DNA from: Gammaproteobacteria bacterium | GTDB lineage: Bacteria; Pseudomonadota; Gammaproteobacteria; Pseudomonadales; Azotimanducaceae | Length of the DNA: 6,156 nt | Assembly (NCBI GenBank): GCA_026706425.1 | Contig: JAPOYW010000297.1 | Span: 1 to 6,156 of the forward strand | Direction of reading: 5' to 3' | The notes under the pieces: generated by a model | The model's database searches: none | Told to the model about the DNA's origin: nothing | Seen by the model: the letters and a program-made list of their open reading frames with translations, nothing else | Position numbers and translations under genes: made by a program | In this document: in pieces, positions 5,965 to 6,156 of the stretch | Layout: every line of letters begins with the position of its first letter | How positions within the stretch are numbered: the stretch's first letter is position 1

Positions 5965-6156
5965 ATGGGTTTGGGGTTCCTGTTTCCGGGCCAGGGCGCC
6001 CAGGTGGTTGGCATGGTCGGAGACATCGGTGCCGTGGAACACGCGGTGTCCAGACGCTTCGAGGAGGCTTCGGACGTGCTCGGATTCGATCTTGGCGATG
6101 TCGTCCGGAATGGCCCGGCGGAACGCTTGAACGAGACGGAAGTCACGCAGCCGGCG
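5965..6156 (+). CDS. fabD: Malonyl-CoA:ACP transacylase (partial: first 64 codons)
   Basis: FabD moves malonyl groups from CoA to acyl carrier protein, supplying extender units for fatty-acid synthesis. The visible part begins MGLGFLFPGQGAQVVGMVGD, matching the E. coli start MTQFAFVFPGQGSQ, and continues with LGFDLGDVV, GPAERLNETEVTQPA as in the family. The GQGAQ loop at 9-13 is one of the active-site signatures; the catalytic GHSLGE lies beyond the window. The frame is open to the window edge. A strong ribosome site AGGAG (5955-5959) sits 5 bases before the ATG. An in-frame ATG at 5935 overlaps the plsX stop (ATGA) and would add 10 residues, but has no clear ribosome site. The gap to plsX is 26 bases, with no fabH between. 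Confidence 0.95.
   Translation, partial: MGLGFLFPGQGAQVVGMVGDIGAVEHAVSRRFEEASDVLGFDLGDVVRNGPAERLNETEVTQPA

Noticed and set aside
1..6156. Mobile element, CRISPR array, defence or biosynthetic system
   Set aside because: Both strands are filled by conserved housekeeping genes in a known order; no transposase, integrase, spaced repeats or unusual gene is visible.

Overview
The window is a GC-rich piece of conserved bacterial chromosome. It carries the rne / rluC / maf / yceD / rpmF / plsX / fab block known from Gammaproteobacteria. The proteins resemble E. coli RNase E, RluC, YceF, YceD, L32, PlsX and FabD along their whole visible length, and the gene orientations match E. coli (rne reverse, rluC forward, yceF/maf reverse, yceD onward forward). 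I infer a high-GC gammaproteobacterium and cannot name the genus. I see no phage, insertion sequence, CRISPR array, tRNA or rRNA.

Layout: 1-1764 (reverse) is the first 588 codons of rne; its 3' end lies outside the window. 1765-2468 is a gene-free divergent region. Its rne-proximal part holds several stem-loops on the rne strand, one of them followed by five T, and its rluC-proximal end holds a plausible sigma70 promoter. rluC runs forward at 2469-3404 and its 3' end overlaps the reverse maf gene (3376-4002) by 29 bases. Between maf and yceD lies a near-consensus sigma70 promoter (4021-4049), then a possible 16-codon leader peptide (4107-4157) whose stop overlaps the yceD start. yceD, rpmF, plsX and the first 64 codons of fabD follow closely on the forward strand and look like one operon.

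How the genes work together: the left half concerns RNA processing and ribosome maturation (RNase E, a 23S rRNA pseudouridine synthase). The right-hand operon joins ribosome proteins (YceD/DUF177, L32) to the start of phospholipid and fatty-acid synthesis (PlsX, FabD). fabH, which sits between plsX and fabD in E. coli, is absent here.

No new defence, mobile or metabolic system is visible. The points worth a second look concern gene expression: plsX has no ATG, GTG or TTG codon that keeps its conserved N-terminus, a small coupled ORF precedes yceD, and the rne leader has terminator-like structure.
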